NCBI RefSeq assembly: GCF_004348455.1
Contig: NZ_SMKA01000030.1
Coordinates: forward strand, 1 to 48,430
Length of the DNA: 48,430 nt
DNA from: Kribbella albertanoniae
GTDB lineage: Bacteria; Actinomycetota; Actinomycetes; Propionibacteriales; Kribbellaceae
Reading direction: 5' to 3'
The number at the start of each line of letters is the position of its first letter. Position 1 is the first letter of the stretch. Made by a program: the position numbers and the translations under genes. The notes under the pieces were generated by a model, which saw nothing but the letters and a program-made list of their open reading frames with translations, was not told the DNA's origin and made no database searches. Below, piece by piece: positions 1 to 7,828 of this stretch.

Positions 1-73
1 CCGAGCATCAAAGAAACCTTGTCGTCCCACGGCGAAAAACCCAAAACGAGACGAGTGCTCTTAGCCTTACCCA
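1..73 (-). CDS. 5' end of an unidentified gene leaving the window
   Basis: An ATG at 71-73 on the minus strand is preceded by a strong Shine-Dalgarno (GGGGAGG, about 5 nt away). It opens a frame that stays open to the window edge (24 codons, beginning MGKAKSTRLVLGF). I do not recognise the protein from so little sequence. It lies immediately downstream of a truncated ABC-ATPase remnant on the same strand, so it may belong to the DNA that replaced the rest of that gene, for example a mobile element, but nothing visible proves this. Confidence 0.5.
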
Positions 74-122
74 TAACAACCTCCCCAGAGACTCAACGAT
101 GTCACGTAGGGAGTCTGTTCGG

Positions 123-272
123 CTAGCGGACCGTCGTCGTCTTGCCGGCGCCGTTCGGGCCGAGCAGCGAGAAGACCGTGCCCGCGGGAACGTCCAGGTC
201 GATGCCGTCCAGGACGATCTTGTCCTTGAATGCCTTGCGCAGTCCCGAGACTGCAATCGCCGTTTCTCTCAT
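123..272 (-). pseudogene. Truncated ABC transporter ATP-binding protein (N-terminal remnant)
   Basis: The 49 codons read as the start of a DrrA/CcmA-type ABC ATPase: [15 protein letters not shown], then a beta-strand region, then an intact Walker A ([10 protein letters not shown]). The frame ends in TAG two residues after the Walker A motif. A functional ABC ATPase needs about 200 more residues (Q-loop, LSGGQ, Walker B, H-loop), all absent here. The homology stops abruptly at about position 125, and a different gene with its own RBS starts 50 bp further on. I infer a deletion or insertion breakpoint. No convincing Shine-Dalgarno precedes the ATG, so expression is doubtful. Confidence 0.75.
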
Positions 273-329
273 GCATTGAGCATCGACGGGTGGTCAGACA
301 CCGCCCTGACACGGCGCTGACACTGCTCT

Positions 330-992
330 TCAGTCCACCAATTGGAGCCAGGCTTCAGCCAGGGCAGCGTGACCTGCCGGAGTGGGATGGACGCCGTCCT
401 CGGCCCAGTGCTCGGGCTCGGCGACTGCGCAGAGCTCGGTGAAGATCCGATCGGCGGGCAGCAGCTCAGCGCCGTACTGGCGGGCCAGGTCGTTGACGAC
501 CTCGATCTTCGGATCCAGGTCTGCACGCCACTGCTTGCGGAGCGTCTCGTCGATCCGCAGGTCCCCGTGCTCGAGCGTGCCGCGGACCGGCAGCATGAAC
601 GATTCGATCAGGATCAACTGCGTGCCGGCCTCGGCGAGTGGGGTCAGCAGTCGCTCATAGCCCGCGCGGTACTCCGCGGCCGGGATCACTCGACCGTTCT
701 CGGGATCGAACGACCACCAGGCGGCGTCATTGCCTCCGATCATGATCGATACGACATCGGGCTCAGCGGCCAGTACGTCGTCCTGCCAGCGAGCCTCGAG
801 GTCCATCACCTTGTCGCCGCGCCAGCCGGTGTTCAGCCAGGTCACCGGGCGGTCCGGGTGCCGCAGTCCCCACTCCCCCGCGACGCGCAGCGGATAGCCC
901 GTGCCGAGGCCGTCCGGATCTTCGAGACGGTTGGAGTCGGTGACCGAGTCGCCGGTGAACATCACGGTGCTGCCCGGCTTGAGCGTGATCAT
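330..992 (-). CDS. SGNH/GDSL-family hydrolase
   Basis: A 220-residue single-domain esterase/lipase-type hydrolase without a signal peptide, so probably cytoplasmic. Block I is FTGDSVTDS with the nucleophile Ser near residue 16. Block III is MIGGNDAAW, giving the oxyanion Asn. Block V is DGVHPTPAGH, supplying the Asp and His of the triad. The ATG at 990-992 overlaps the TGA of the upstream flavin monooxygenase (ATGA). The two are probably translationally coupled, and longer upstream starts would run into that gene. The substrate is unknown; arylesterase or carbohydrate-deacetylase activities are both found in this family. Confidence 0.88.
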   Translation of the reverse strand: MITLKPGSTVMFTGDSVTDSNRLEDPDGLGTGYPLRVAGEWGLRHPDRPVTWLNTGWRGDKVMDLEARWQDDVLAAEPDVVSIMIGGNDAAWWSFDPENGRVIPAAEYRAGYERLLTPLAEAGTQLILIESFMLPVRGTLEHGDLRIDETLRKQWRADLDPKIEVVNDLARQYGAELLPADRIFTELCAVAEPEHWAEDGVHPTPAGHAALAEAWLQLVD

Positions 993-2464
993 GCGAACCA
1001 CCGCTTCGCGGCCTGCTCGAACGCGTCCCGATCGGCATCCCCGGCGCACGCGACCACGCCATCCGGCCGGACCAGTGCGGCGGCCAGTCCGAGATCGTCG
1101 GTCGCCCGGCCGGCGGCGTACCGGAAGTTGCTGTTCAGCTCGAGGCCTGCGAGTTCGCCGGTGAAGTCGAGAAGTACGCCGTGTCCGTCCTGCATCAGGT
1201 CGGCGAGGCGGGTGCCGTCTTCGAGGCGGAACTCGGGTGCGATCCGGCCGACCAAGGGGTGGTCGCTGCCTTCGCTGCCGAGGTCATAGCGGTTCACCAT
1301 GCCGGAGATCTTGCTGTAGATGTACTTGGCGCCGTCGGGGGTGTCGAGCAGATCGCGCATCACCCCTTGCATGGCCTGGCCATGCGGACCGGGCTTCAGG
1401 ACCGTCACCTGCGCGCGGGTCCAGTCGAGGACCCACTCGCCGATCGGGTGGCGCTCGGTGGTGTAGGTGTCGAGCAGACCGTCTGCGGCGTCGCCCTGGA
1501 TGGTCGCGGCAAGCTTCCAGCCCAGGTTCATCGCGTCACCGAGCCCGCTGTTGAGCCCTTGCCCGCCCAACGGTGAGTGGATGTGGGCGGCATCGCCGGC
1601 CAGCAGAACACGACCCTTCCGGTACGTCGTCGTCTGCATCGCGCGGTCCGTGTACGTCGACGCCATCCGGACCTCGGTGAGCGTCACATCGGTCCCCGAC
1701 ACCCGGCGCAGTACCTCCTGCAGGTGGTCCTTCGTCAGCTCCTGCGTTCGGTCGTAGGCACCGCCGTCGAAATCCATCATCCCGATGTGGCCGGGTTTCT
1801 GCGACATCATCACGTACAGGCCGTTCGGAGTGGGGTTGAAGCCGGGATTGAGCTTCCCTGGATCGTCGAAGTCGGCCTGGAAGGTGTAGCCGGTGAAGAG
1901 CGGTTCGGTTCCGACGAACTCGAACCCGGCCAGCTTCCGGACCGTGCTGCGGCCGCCATCGGCACCGACGACCCAGCGCGCGGCGTAGTCGTCATTGCCG
2001 GTCCGGACGGTGACATGGTCGTCGTACTGGGTGAGGTCGGTGACGGCCTGGCCGCGACGGACCTCCACGCCGTACTTGATCGCGCGGTCCTCGAGGACCT
2101 GCTCGACGTGGGCTAGGTCCGTCATCATGGCTTCGGGTGCCGGGGTCGGGAGCCGGTACGGCATTGTCGTGACGTCGATCTTGGCCGGGTCGATCATGAT
2201 GCCTGCGAAGTGGCCAACGCCTTGCAGGGTTGCGGGCTGGTCTACGAGTTCGTCGACGCCGAGCAGCTCCCCCAGCATCCCGCGTCGGTAGAAGCCGGCC
2301 AGCGACGCCGCCATCAATCCGCGCATGCCCAGCGGCGCCGCGCGCCAGACCGACCCTGCCTCGGGCTCGCGCTCGAGTACCACCACTGACATTCCGCGGA
2401 GGCCGAGTTCACACGCCAGGTACAGCCCGACCGGTCCGGCACCGGCTATCGCTACGTCGTACAT
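989..2464 (-). CDS. FAD-dependent aromatic monooxygenase (class A)
   Basis: A 491-residue flavoprotein hydroxylase of the PHBH/MhpA/Rox type, which uses NAD(P)H and O2 to hydroxylate aromatic or polyketide-like substrates. Visible motifs are the N-terminal Rossmann loop GAGPVG (about residues 8-13), the DG motif VVGADGGRSTVRK, and the second FAD motif GDAAHIHSPLGGQGLN. A C-terminal thioredoxin-like extension (VRPDGVVACAGD) is typical of the larger members. I chose the ATG at 2462-2464 because GGGAGA sits just upstream; an in-frame GTG lies 24 bp earlier. The stop overlaps the start of the SGNH hydrolase, so the two form an operon. Substrate unknown; antibiotic inactivation or aromatic catabolism are both possible. 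Confidence 0.9.
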   Translation of the reverse strand: MYDVAIAGAGPVGLYLACELGLRGMSVVVLEREPEAGSVWRAAPLGMRGLMAASLAGFYRRGMLGELLGVDELVDQPATLQGVGHFAGIMIDPAKIDVTTMPYRLPTPAPEAMMTDLAHVEQVLEDRAIKYGVEVRRGQAVTDLTQYDDHVTVRTGNDDYAARWVVGADGGRSTVRKLAGFEFVGTEPLFTGYTFQADFDDPGKLNPGFNPTPNGLYVMMSQKPGHIGMMDFDGGAYDRTQELTKDHLQEVLRRVSGTDVTLTEVRMASTYTDRAMQTTTYRKGRVLLAGDAAHIHSPLGGQGLNSGLGDAMNLGWKLAATIQGDAADGLLDTYTTERHPIGEWVLDWTRAQVTVLKPGPHGQAMQGVMRDLLDTPDGAKYIYSKISGMVNRYDLGSEGSDHPLVGRIAPEFRLEDGTRLADLMQDGHGVLLDFTGELAGLELNSNFRYAAGRATDDLGLAAALVRPDGVVACAGDADRDAFEQAAKRWFA

Positions 2465-2545
2465 GAGATCTCCCTGTCCTTGAGTCACAGGGAGACCTTC
2501 ACATCGGCGGCTTGTAGGGCCCTGGCGTGCTGCTGGCTCCCGATC

Positions 2546-3655
2546 TCAGCTGCTGGCATCGCAGAGCGCGTTGCCGATCAGCTGGTCGGCGAGGTGCTGC
2601 TGGCGGAGGGCGTCGGCCCACTCGCGGCCGAGGACGCTCGACATCGAGACGACCGCGCTGCGGCGTCCGTCAGTCGTGACACCGGTCTCCGTGATGAAGC
2701 CACCGTCGCCACCACCGTGCCCCCAGTACTCACCGCCACACGGCAGCGGTCGCTTGAAGATGCCGAGACCGTACTGGCTGTCGGGCATGAGCTCTGCGAT
2801 CTGAGGATCCAGGTCGCGGAGGTTGGTGGTCATCTCGGTCAGCTGAGCGGGCTTGAGGAGCCGGCCGTCGAACAGGGCCCGGAAGAACGTGTTGAGGTCC
2901 GCGGTCGTCGACACGAGCGAGCCATCTTGGTCGTTGAGGACTTGTTCGGTGACGTCGACCAGTCTCTCGAATGGCTGATACGACCGGGCGTGCGGATGCG
3001 GCAGCGTCGGGCTGTGGTCTGGTCGCGTGTGGTGCAGGCCGAGCGGGCGGATCACGCGCTGCTGGAGTTCGTCGTACCAGCTGTGGCCGGTCGCCTTTTT
3101 GATGATCATGCCGAGCAGGACGTAGCCGATGTTGGAGTAACGCCATTCCGTGCCGGGCCATGGTTTGTGTTGCAAGGTGCGGGCGACCAGGTCGGCCGAG
3201 GTGTAGCGGTCGAAGCGGTGGCGGTAGAAGTCCGCCTCGGTGGCGAAGTCGGGGAAGTCGTCGCGGAGGCCGTGCGTGTGCTGGAGGAGCTGGCGGATGG
3301 TGATCCGGCGGCCGTCGTTGCCGTTGGCCCGGATCAGCCCGGGCAACCATCGGTCGACCGTGTCGTCCAGCGACAGGCGTCCGTCCCCGACCAGCTGCAG
3401 GACGACGACTGCCTTGAATGTCTTGCCAGTGCTCGCGATTCGGAAGTATCCGTTGGACGGGACCGGACGGCTGGTTTGGAGGCTCGCCACTCCGGCGGTC
3501 GCGACTTCGGTTTTTACGCCGACCGCTCGGGCCTGCACTCCGGTGACACCGGCTGCATGGATCGCGGCGGTGTTCTTTGTCAGTTGGGGTGCGGGGGCTG
3601 CGATCGCGGTTCCCGCCGTACCGATTGTTGCCATCACTGCCGCAAGGATTCTCAT
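2546..3655 (-). CDS. Secreted serine hydrolase (beta-lactamase class C / DD-peptidase family)
   Basis: A 369-residue penicillin-binding-protein-like hydrolase. Residues 1-20 form a signal peptide ending AIAA, so export is expected. The active-site SxxK is S75-T-G-K78. The YxN motif is YSN in WRYSNIGYVLLG, and the third motif is HGGG near residue 318. This set matches class C beta-lactamase-like esterases and D-alanyl-D-alanine carboxypeptidases (R61 type). Its length fits the family. It ends 82 bp before the monooxygenase start and may be co-transcribed with it. True beta-lactamase activity is not implied. Confidence 0.88.
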   Translation of the reverse strand: MRILAAVMATIGTAGTAIAAPAPQLTKNTAAIHAAGVTGVQARAVGVKTEVATAGVASLQTSRPVPSNGYFRIASTGKTFKAVVVLQLVGDGRLSLDDTVDRWLPGLIRANGNDGRRITIRQLLQHTHGLRDDFPDFATEADFYRHRFDRYTSADLVARTLQHKPWPGTEWRYSNIGYVLLGMIIKKATGHSWYDELQQRVIRPLGLHHTRPDHSPTLPHPHARSYQPFERLVDVTEQVLNDQDGSLVSTTADLNTFFRALFDGRLLKPAQLTEMTTNLRDLDPQIAELMPDSQYGLGIFKRPLPCGGEYWGHGGGDGGFITETGVTTDGRRSAVVSMSSVLGREWADALRQQHLADQLIGNALCDASS

Positions 3656-3746
3656 AGTTCGAACGCTAGATCTGCGGGCGGACGGCTCCCAGGGTCTTAT
3701 CCCCCGGAAGAAATCGCGCGGAAGGTATTGACGCGGCAGAACTTAA

Positions 3747-4100
3747 CTAGGCAGTGCGGAGGATCTTGGCCATCGCCTTGCCGCGGGCGAGCTCGTCGAC
3801 GAGCTTGTCGAGGTACCGGATCTCTCGCATCGTCGGCTCCTCGATCTCCTCCACCCGGACCCCGCAGACCACGCCCTTGACCAGGGCGCGGTCGGGGTTG
3901 GGCCGCGGCGCCTCCGCGATGAAGGTCTCGAAGTCGACCTCCTTCTGCAGCTGCGCCGCCAGCTCGTCCGAGCTGTACCCCGTCAGCCAGCAGATGACCT
4001 CGTCCACCTCCGCCTTGGTCCGCCCCTTGCGCTCCGCCTTGGCGACGTACAAGGGGTAGACACTCGCAAAGCTCGTCGCGTAGATCCGAGGTTTCGCCAT
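3747..4100 (-). CDS. DUF2200 family protein
   Basis: A 117-residue protein beginning [19 protein letters not shown]. The pattern continues through [21 protein letters not shown] to the acidic middle and a Lys/Arg-rich C-terminus. This start and spacing match DUF2200, a family of small cytoplasmic proteins of unknown function, common in actinobacteria and also found in firmicutes. The start is the ATG at 4098-4100. An upstream in-frame extension is out of keeping with the family and overlaps the YCII gene. The Shine-Dalgarno is weak. No catalytic residues can be assigned. Confidence 0.8.
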   Translation of the reverse strand: MAKPRIYATSFASVYPLYVAKAERKGRTKAEVDEVICWLTGYSSDELAAQLQKEVDFETFIAEAPRPNPDRALVKGVVCGVRVEEIEEPTMREIRYLDKLVDELARGKAMAKILRTA

Positions 4101-4125
4101 ACCGACAGGGTGCCAGGTCGGTACG

Positions 4126-4494
4126 TCAGACCGCCTCAGGGTCGTCCATGAACATGCGGACGTCCTGCGCGCAACGGCAGGCCGCCGCGACCTTGGCGGC
4201 CCACTGCAGGGCCTCCTCGCGAGTCGGTACGTCAACCACGAAGACGCCGCCGATGAGTTCCTTGCTCTCCGGATAAGGGCCGTCGGTGATCAGCCCGTCG
4301 GTCCCCACCACCGCGGGATTCGCGGCGAGCAGCGGGTCCTCGGTGTCGTAGCTGATCCCTCCGGTGAAGATCAGCACCCCGGCATCCTTGGCCTCCCGGC
4401 ACACCGCATGCGCATCCTTCCCCACCTGCGGAAAGTCCTCCGCGGGGATGTGGTCCATCGCGCCCTTCTCGAACGAGATCAAGTACTTCGGCAT
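4126..4494 (-). CDS. YCII-related (DGPF) domain protein
   Basis: A 122-residue single-domain protein of the dimeric alpha+beta-barrel YCII/DGPF family. Evidence is the N-terminal [13 protein letters not shown] strand and the signature [18 protein letters not shown], followed by the helix [13 protein letters not shown]. Such proteins often sit beside ECF sigma factors; no sigma gene is visible here. The ATG at 4492-4494 has GGAG about 8 nt upstream. The gene ends 25 bp before DUF2200 on the same strand, so co-transcription is likely. Function is unknown. Confidence 0.85.
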   Translation of the reverse strand: MPKYLISFEKGAMDHIPAEDFPQVGKDAHAVCREAKDAGVLIFTGGISYDTEDPLLAANPAVVGTDGLITDGPYPESKELIGGVFVVDVPTREEALQWAAKVAAACRCAQDVRMFMDDPEAV

Positions 4495-4619
4495 CTCAGC
4501 ACTCCCATTCCGGCAGCCGCCCGGCCACCACTCACCCCTGCAACGAACCACAACCACCCAATCCGACACCCTAGTGACCTGTCTCGCTCATCCGCTGTCG
4601 GTCGGAACTTCGCCCCGAG

Positions 4620-4721
4620 CGTCGGTAAGGACACGTAGTGGTGTCTGCGCCGGCCCCATCGGTGGAGCTCCTGAGCCTGCGCATGGAAGCCGTCGCCGAC
4701 TACTACGTGTCCTTCCCGACG
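4620..4721. repeat. Long hairpin element, 20-bp arms
   Basis: Inverted repeat with arms at 4620-4639 (CGTCGGTAAGGACACGTAGT) and 4702-4721. The arms are complementary except for one position, and the loop is 62 bp. It lies in the 337-bp gap between the YCII gene (minus) and the phosphotransferase (plus). No gene is seen in this gap. It is adjacent to a second hairpin with a similar plan, but the arm sequence differs. Function unknown. Confidence 0.7.
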
Positions 4722-4734
4722 CCAGGCCCTCCTA

Positions 4735-4821
4735 CGGACAGGACGTATATGGGTGCTGCACGCGGAACGCACGCTCGGCACCGCTCTCGCGGGAGCGCAG
4801 TGGAGGTATACGTCCTGTCGG
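4735..4821 (+). repeat. Dispersed hairpin element, copy 1 (ACAGGACGTATA family)
   Basis: Arms at 4735-4749 and 4807-4821 (TATACGTCCTGTCGG) are complementary over 15 bp with a single mismatch. The 57-bp loop is GC-rich. The right arm runs straight into TCGGAGGAAA and the ATG of the downstream phosphotransferase, so the hairpin would occupy the end of its 5' UTR. A second copy of this element with almost identical arms lies at 30213-30297 on the other strand, also followed by TCGGAGGA. It could be a mobile MITE/REP-like element or a cis-regulatory RNA. Confidence 0.75.
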
Positions 4822-4831
4822 TCGGAGGAAA

Positions 4832-5611
4832 ATGCGCTGCGCTGGGGTAGTCGTTCCCGCGATACTCGCTGGTGTGGATGAGGTGCAGATCGTCGTTGCG
4901 CACAGCGAGCGCGCGACCCTCCGAGTCGGTGACATTTTCCTGAAGGTCGACTCCAACCAGGCCAACCTGGAGGTCGAGGTTGAAGCGATGGCCTTGGCTC
5001 CGGTCCCGACTCCGAGGATCCTCTGGCACAACCCACCCGCGCTCGCCCTGGCCGCCGTCCCCGGTACCGCGCTCGGTGTCCTCGGCAAACCCTCCCCCGC
5101 CTCGCCGGCCGCCTGGGCTGCCGCGGGCGCCGCGATCCGCCAGCTCCACGAGGCCCCGCTTCCGCCGTGGCCCGGCCGCCGTGTTGACGACGTCAGAACC
5201 CGCCTCGATACCGAATGCGAGTGGCTGATCACGAACGCCGTACTGCCCGAAGCCCTGGTCATCCGCAATCGCGAGATCGCCGAAACCGCCCTCCGCCCGT
5301 ACACCCCGGCCTTCACCCACGGCGACCTGCAGATCACCCACGTCTTCACCGAGAACGAGGCCCTCACCGCCATCATCGACTGGTCCGAAGCCGGCCAGGA
5401 CGACCCGCTCTGGGACCTGGCCACCCTCACCCTCGGCCACGAAGACCGCCTCCCCCACCTCCTCGCCGGGTACGGCCAAGACGTGGACCACGAAGTTATC
5501 CGCGCCTGGTGGTCCCTCCGCAGTCTCTCCGCCGCCCGCTGGCTCCTCGAACACGGCTTCGACCCCAACACCCCCGGCTGCGAGTTCGACGTACTGAGAG
5601 CCCGGATGTAG
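4832..5611 (+). CDS. Aminoglycoside phosphotransferase-family kinase
   Basis: A 259-residue APH/choline-kinase-fold phosphotransferase. The catalytic loop reads THGDLQITHVF, so the usual HxDxxxxN has His in place of the metal-binding Asn. The metal-binding segment IIDWSEAGQDDPLWDLATL is conserved. The N-lobe is short (about 90 residues before the hinge). I chose the ATG at 4832 because GGAGG is just upstream; longer frames would cross the hairpin element. The substrate is unknown, and the name does not imply drug resistance. Translation may be affected by the hairpin whose right arm abuts the RBS. Confidence 0.82.
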   Translation: MRCAGVVVPAILAGVDEVQIVVAHSERATLRVGDIFLKVDSNQANLEVEVEAMALAPVPTPRILWHNPPALALAAVPGTALGVLGKPSPASPAAWAAAGAAIRQLHEAPLPPWPGRRVDDVRTRLDTECEWLITNAVLPEALVIRNREIAETALRPYTPAFTHGDLQITHVFTENEALTAIIDWSEAGQDDPLWDLATLTLGHEDRLPHLLAGYGQDVDHEVIRAWWSLRSLSAARWLLEHGFDPNTPGCEFDVLRARM

Positions 5612-5703
5612 CGCAACGTAACAATCTGCCCCGGACACCCCCCAGATCTGGACGGCAAGCGGCACCGAGGATCACTCTCCGGACAAGGGGAGAGGTGGGG
5701 GCC

Positions 5704-6489
5704 ATGGGGTTTTCGCTGGTGGTTGCCGTCGTACTGGTCGTGCTGCCGCTGCAGGCGTGCGTCAAGCCCAACGCAGCCGAGGTGACCGTCGTGAAGGGCT
5801 GGATCGGCAAGGCCGGCCAACTGGACGATCCGCTCAAAGGCACCTTCAAGGGCGGCGACGACGTCTTCCGGAACCAGAACAAGTCACTGACCCAGACGAT
5901 CAACGAGCTGCCGACACCCGAGCAGATCAAAAAGGTGCCGCCAGAGCTCCAAACCGAGATCAACGCCGCCGCAGCCCGGCTCCGGAAGCAGATCACGTTC
6001 TACGACAAGATCACCCCGGTCGCGACTTCCATGGCAGCGAAACGCACGGCTGCCGCCCAGGAGATCGCAGCCCTCATCAACTACACCCGACGCGAAGTGC
6101 TGTCCGAAGACGCCAGGAACGATCTTTGGGACTTCGGCAAGGACGTCCTCCAGGAAACAGCCTGCGAACTCGCCTGGCGGTACTACATGCCAGAGAACGA
6201 GCGAAAGGTCGTCGAAGCCAAACTCGACACCGGCGCGGTCGCACTCTCCTACACCGATCAGATCCACAACCCCGCCGACATGACCACAGGCATCCTCCTC
6301 AACGCGATCACCTCCACCGCCAAAGGCCGCTCCTCCGCCGCCATGGCCTGGCAGGACTACGCCACCGGCCTCAGAGACAAGGCCTACGCCCTCACCCGCG
6401 ACGGCGCCAGCGTCATCAAGCACCCCGACGGCGGCGACATCACCTTCGCGCTCATCTACTTCATCGGAGGCTGCCTCAAAACCCCCTGA
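5704..6489 (+). CDS. Putative lipoprotein of unknown function
   Basis: A 261-residue protein starting MGFSLVVAVVLVVLPLQACVK. The hydrophobic segment followed by LQAC resembles a lipobox with Cys19, although Gln at -2 is unusual and the n-region lacks basic residues. The mature part is charged and mainly helical, rich in Lys, Glu and Ala, and ends with a hydrophobic stretch (FALIYFIGGCLKTP). I do not recognise a family. The ATG has GAGAGGTGGG upstream. It stands alone between the phosphotransferase and a convergent P-loop kinase. Confidence 0.65.
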   Translation: MGFSLVVAVVLVVLPLQACVKPNAAEVTVVKGWIGKAGQLDDPLKGTFKGGDDVFRNQNKSLTQTINELPTPEQIKKVPPELQTEINAAAARLRKQITFYDKITPVATSMAAKRTAAAQEIAALINYTRREVLSEDARNDLWDFGKDVLQETACELAWRYYMPENERKVVEAKLDTGAVALSYTDQIHNPADMTTGILLNAITSTAKGRSSAAMAWQDYATGLRDKAYALTRDGASVIKHPDGGDITFALIYFIGGCLKTP

Positions 6490-6558
6490 GCTGATCGAAC
6501 ACCCAGCTCCCCCTCGAGCCACGGAAGGGCGGCGCGCCACAGACGACGTACAGGATCC

Positions 6559-7116
6559 TCATCGGCGCGCGAGGTAGGCCAGTGCTGTGGGCAGATACTC
6601 CGAGACTGGAGTGGCGGTGTCCACGACAAGGTAGTCAGAGTCTGGCCGCTGCATGCCGTCCGCCCACCGCGCGAACCTCTCAGCCTCGCCCGGCGTCGAC
6701 TGGTGATCAACCGGCGGGGTGTCGATACTCAGCCGCTGACTGCGTAGACGCTTCCTCGTACGGAGCCTGGAGTCGACGAGCGACAAGTCAGCCGTCTTGC
6801 ATTCGATGTACTTGTACGCCGCCCCGTGTTCCTTCGCCATCGCCTGACCCTCCGCAAGAATTCTGGGCCAGAAGCAAGGACTGTCGATGATCACGCAACT
6901 GCCACCACCAAGAGCATCCCGAGCCAACGCATAAAGCACCTCGTACGACGCCCGCCCGCTCTGCTCCACGGTGATCCCGGCCTCCAGCAGCCCGCTCTTC
7001 ACCACATCATGATCAAGCCGAACCGCACCAACCACCCGAGCAAGCTCCTTCGCCAACGTCGTCTTCCCCGCCCCCGGAACCCCCGACATCTGCAACAGAA
7101 ACACCTGATCAACCAA
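6559..7116 (-). CDS. AAA / P-loop kinase-like protein (zeta-toxin / YjdM-like kinase fold)
   Basis: A 185-residue P-loop NTPase with Walker A GVPGAGKTT near the N-terminus and a downstream D-H-D segment (RLDHDVVKSG) typical of small-molecule kinases. The central strand CVIIDSPCFWP and the Arg-rich lid (RLRTRKRLRSQR) follow. This is the predicted-kinase family often annotated AAA family ATPase; the phosphate acceptor is unknown. The likely start is TTG at 7114-7116, overlapping the end of the TetR gene by 8 bp, so it is probably the second gene of that operon. No partner antitoxin-like gene is seen, so a toxin role is not supported. Confidence 0.78.
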   Translation of the reverse strand: MVDQVFLLQMSGVPGAGKTTLAKELARVVGAVRLDHDVVKSGLLEAGITVEQSGRASYEVLYALARDALGGGSCVIIDSPCFWPRILAEGQAMAKEHGAAYKYIECKTADLSLVDSRLRTRKRLRSQRLSIDTPPVDHQSTPGEAERFARWADGMQRPDSDYLVVDTATPVSEYLPTALAYLARR

Positions 7117-7753
7117 CCTTGGGTGTGGAGTGAAGTCCGGTGAGGATGATGCTCAGACCGGCGCGGAACTCGGTCTCAGGATCGCTGCCGGTGGCGGCTT
7201 CAGCGATCGCGATCAGGCGTGGGAACCGATCGGCGGGCAGGGATCGGATGTGATCGGTCGCCGTCGACGAGTCGTCGCCGTGATCAGGCGCGAGCGGGCT
7301 GGCCAGCTCCGATTGGCTGAAACCGGAGACGAAACCGGTGACCACCCGGAAGGCGATCAGCAAGTCGGCGCCTGATCTGCCACCGCGGGCAAGTGCGTCC
7401 AGGAGGGCTTCGGCGGCGAGGAGGGTCGCCGGGTCCAGACTCCGGCGGGTGAGGATCAGCGGGATTGCCTGGGGATGGGCGCGGACAGCCCGCCACATAC
7501 CGACGGCGACGGCGGCCACTGCCTCGGTCCAGTCTCCGGCCGGGTCGTCCCAGCGTGCCTCGGCCATGACCGCTTCGGTGACCAACTGTTCGAGTCCTTC
7601 GCGGCCGTCGACGTAGTTGTAGATCGTCATCGCGCCGGTGCCGAGTGCGGACGCGAGACTGCGCATGGTCAGCGCTGCGAGGCCTTCCTCGTCGACCATC
7701 GCCAGGGCGACCGTTCGCAGCTGCTCGCGGGTGAACTTTCTGGGAGCAGGCAT
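7109..7753 (-). CDS. TetR-family transcriptional regulator
   Basis: A 214-residue regulator. The N-terminal HTH spans about residues 10-55, with the recognition helix in LASALGTGAMTIYNYVDGREGL. A TetR_C-type all-helical ligand domain follows (VVTGFVSGFSQSELASPLAP). The gene is divergent from the alpha/beta hydrolase at 7829. The 75-bp intergenic region holds two similar dyads (7771-7780 and 7805-7814), so it most likely represses the hydrolase and itself. The ligand is unknown. Confidence 0.92.
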   Translation of the reverse strand: MPAPRKFTREQLRTVALAMVDEEGLAALTMRSLASALGTGAMTIYNYVDGREGLEQLVTEAVMAEARWDDPAGDWTEAVAAVAVGMWRAVRAHPQAIPLILTRRSLDPATLLAAEALLDALARGGRSGADLLIAFRVVTGFVSGFSQSELASPLAPDHGDDSSTATDHIRSLPADRFPRLIAIAEAATGSDPETEFRAGLSIILTGLHSTPKVG

Positions 7754-7770
7754 GCCTCTCCTTGATTAAG

Positions 7771-7814
7771 TACAAGGTACGTGATCAACTGGCAATCGTT
7801 CACATACAACGTAC
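7771..7814. promoter_or_regulatory. Paired dyad operators for the TetR/hydrolase divergon
   Basis: Two near-identical sites, TACAAGGTAC (7771-7780) and TACAACGTAC (7805-7814), are each a TAC-N3-GTA dyad, with centres 34 bp apart. A longer inverted pair, GATTAAGTAC and GTACCTAATC, frames the two. The region also has the lowest GC content of this neighbourhood, consistent with divergent promoters. Binding by the adjacent TetR protein is an inference from position. Confidence 0.6.
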
Positions 7815-7828
7815 CTAATCGAGGCGTC

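Noticed and set aside
4703..5820. Long minus-strand frames antisense to the phosphotransferase at 4.8 kb.
   Set aside because: They run through the hairpin element and have no motif, whereas the plus frame has the APH active site and a good RBS.
6559..7753. TetR gene plus P-loop kinase considered as a toxin-antitoxin pair (zeta-toxin-like).
   Set aside because: The kinase is in an 8-bp overlap with a full-size TetR, not with a small epsilon-type antitoxin, and the TetR is better explained by the divergent hydrolase and its operators.
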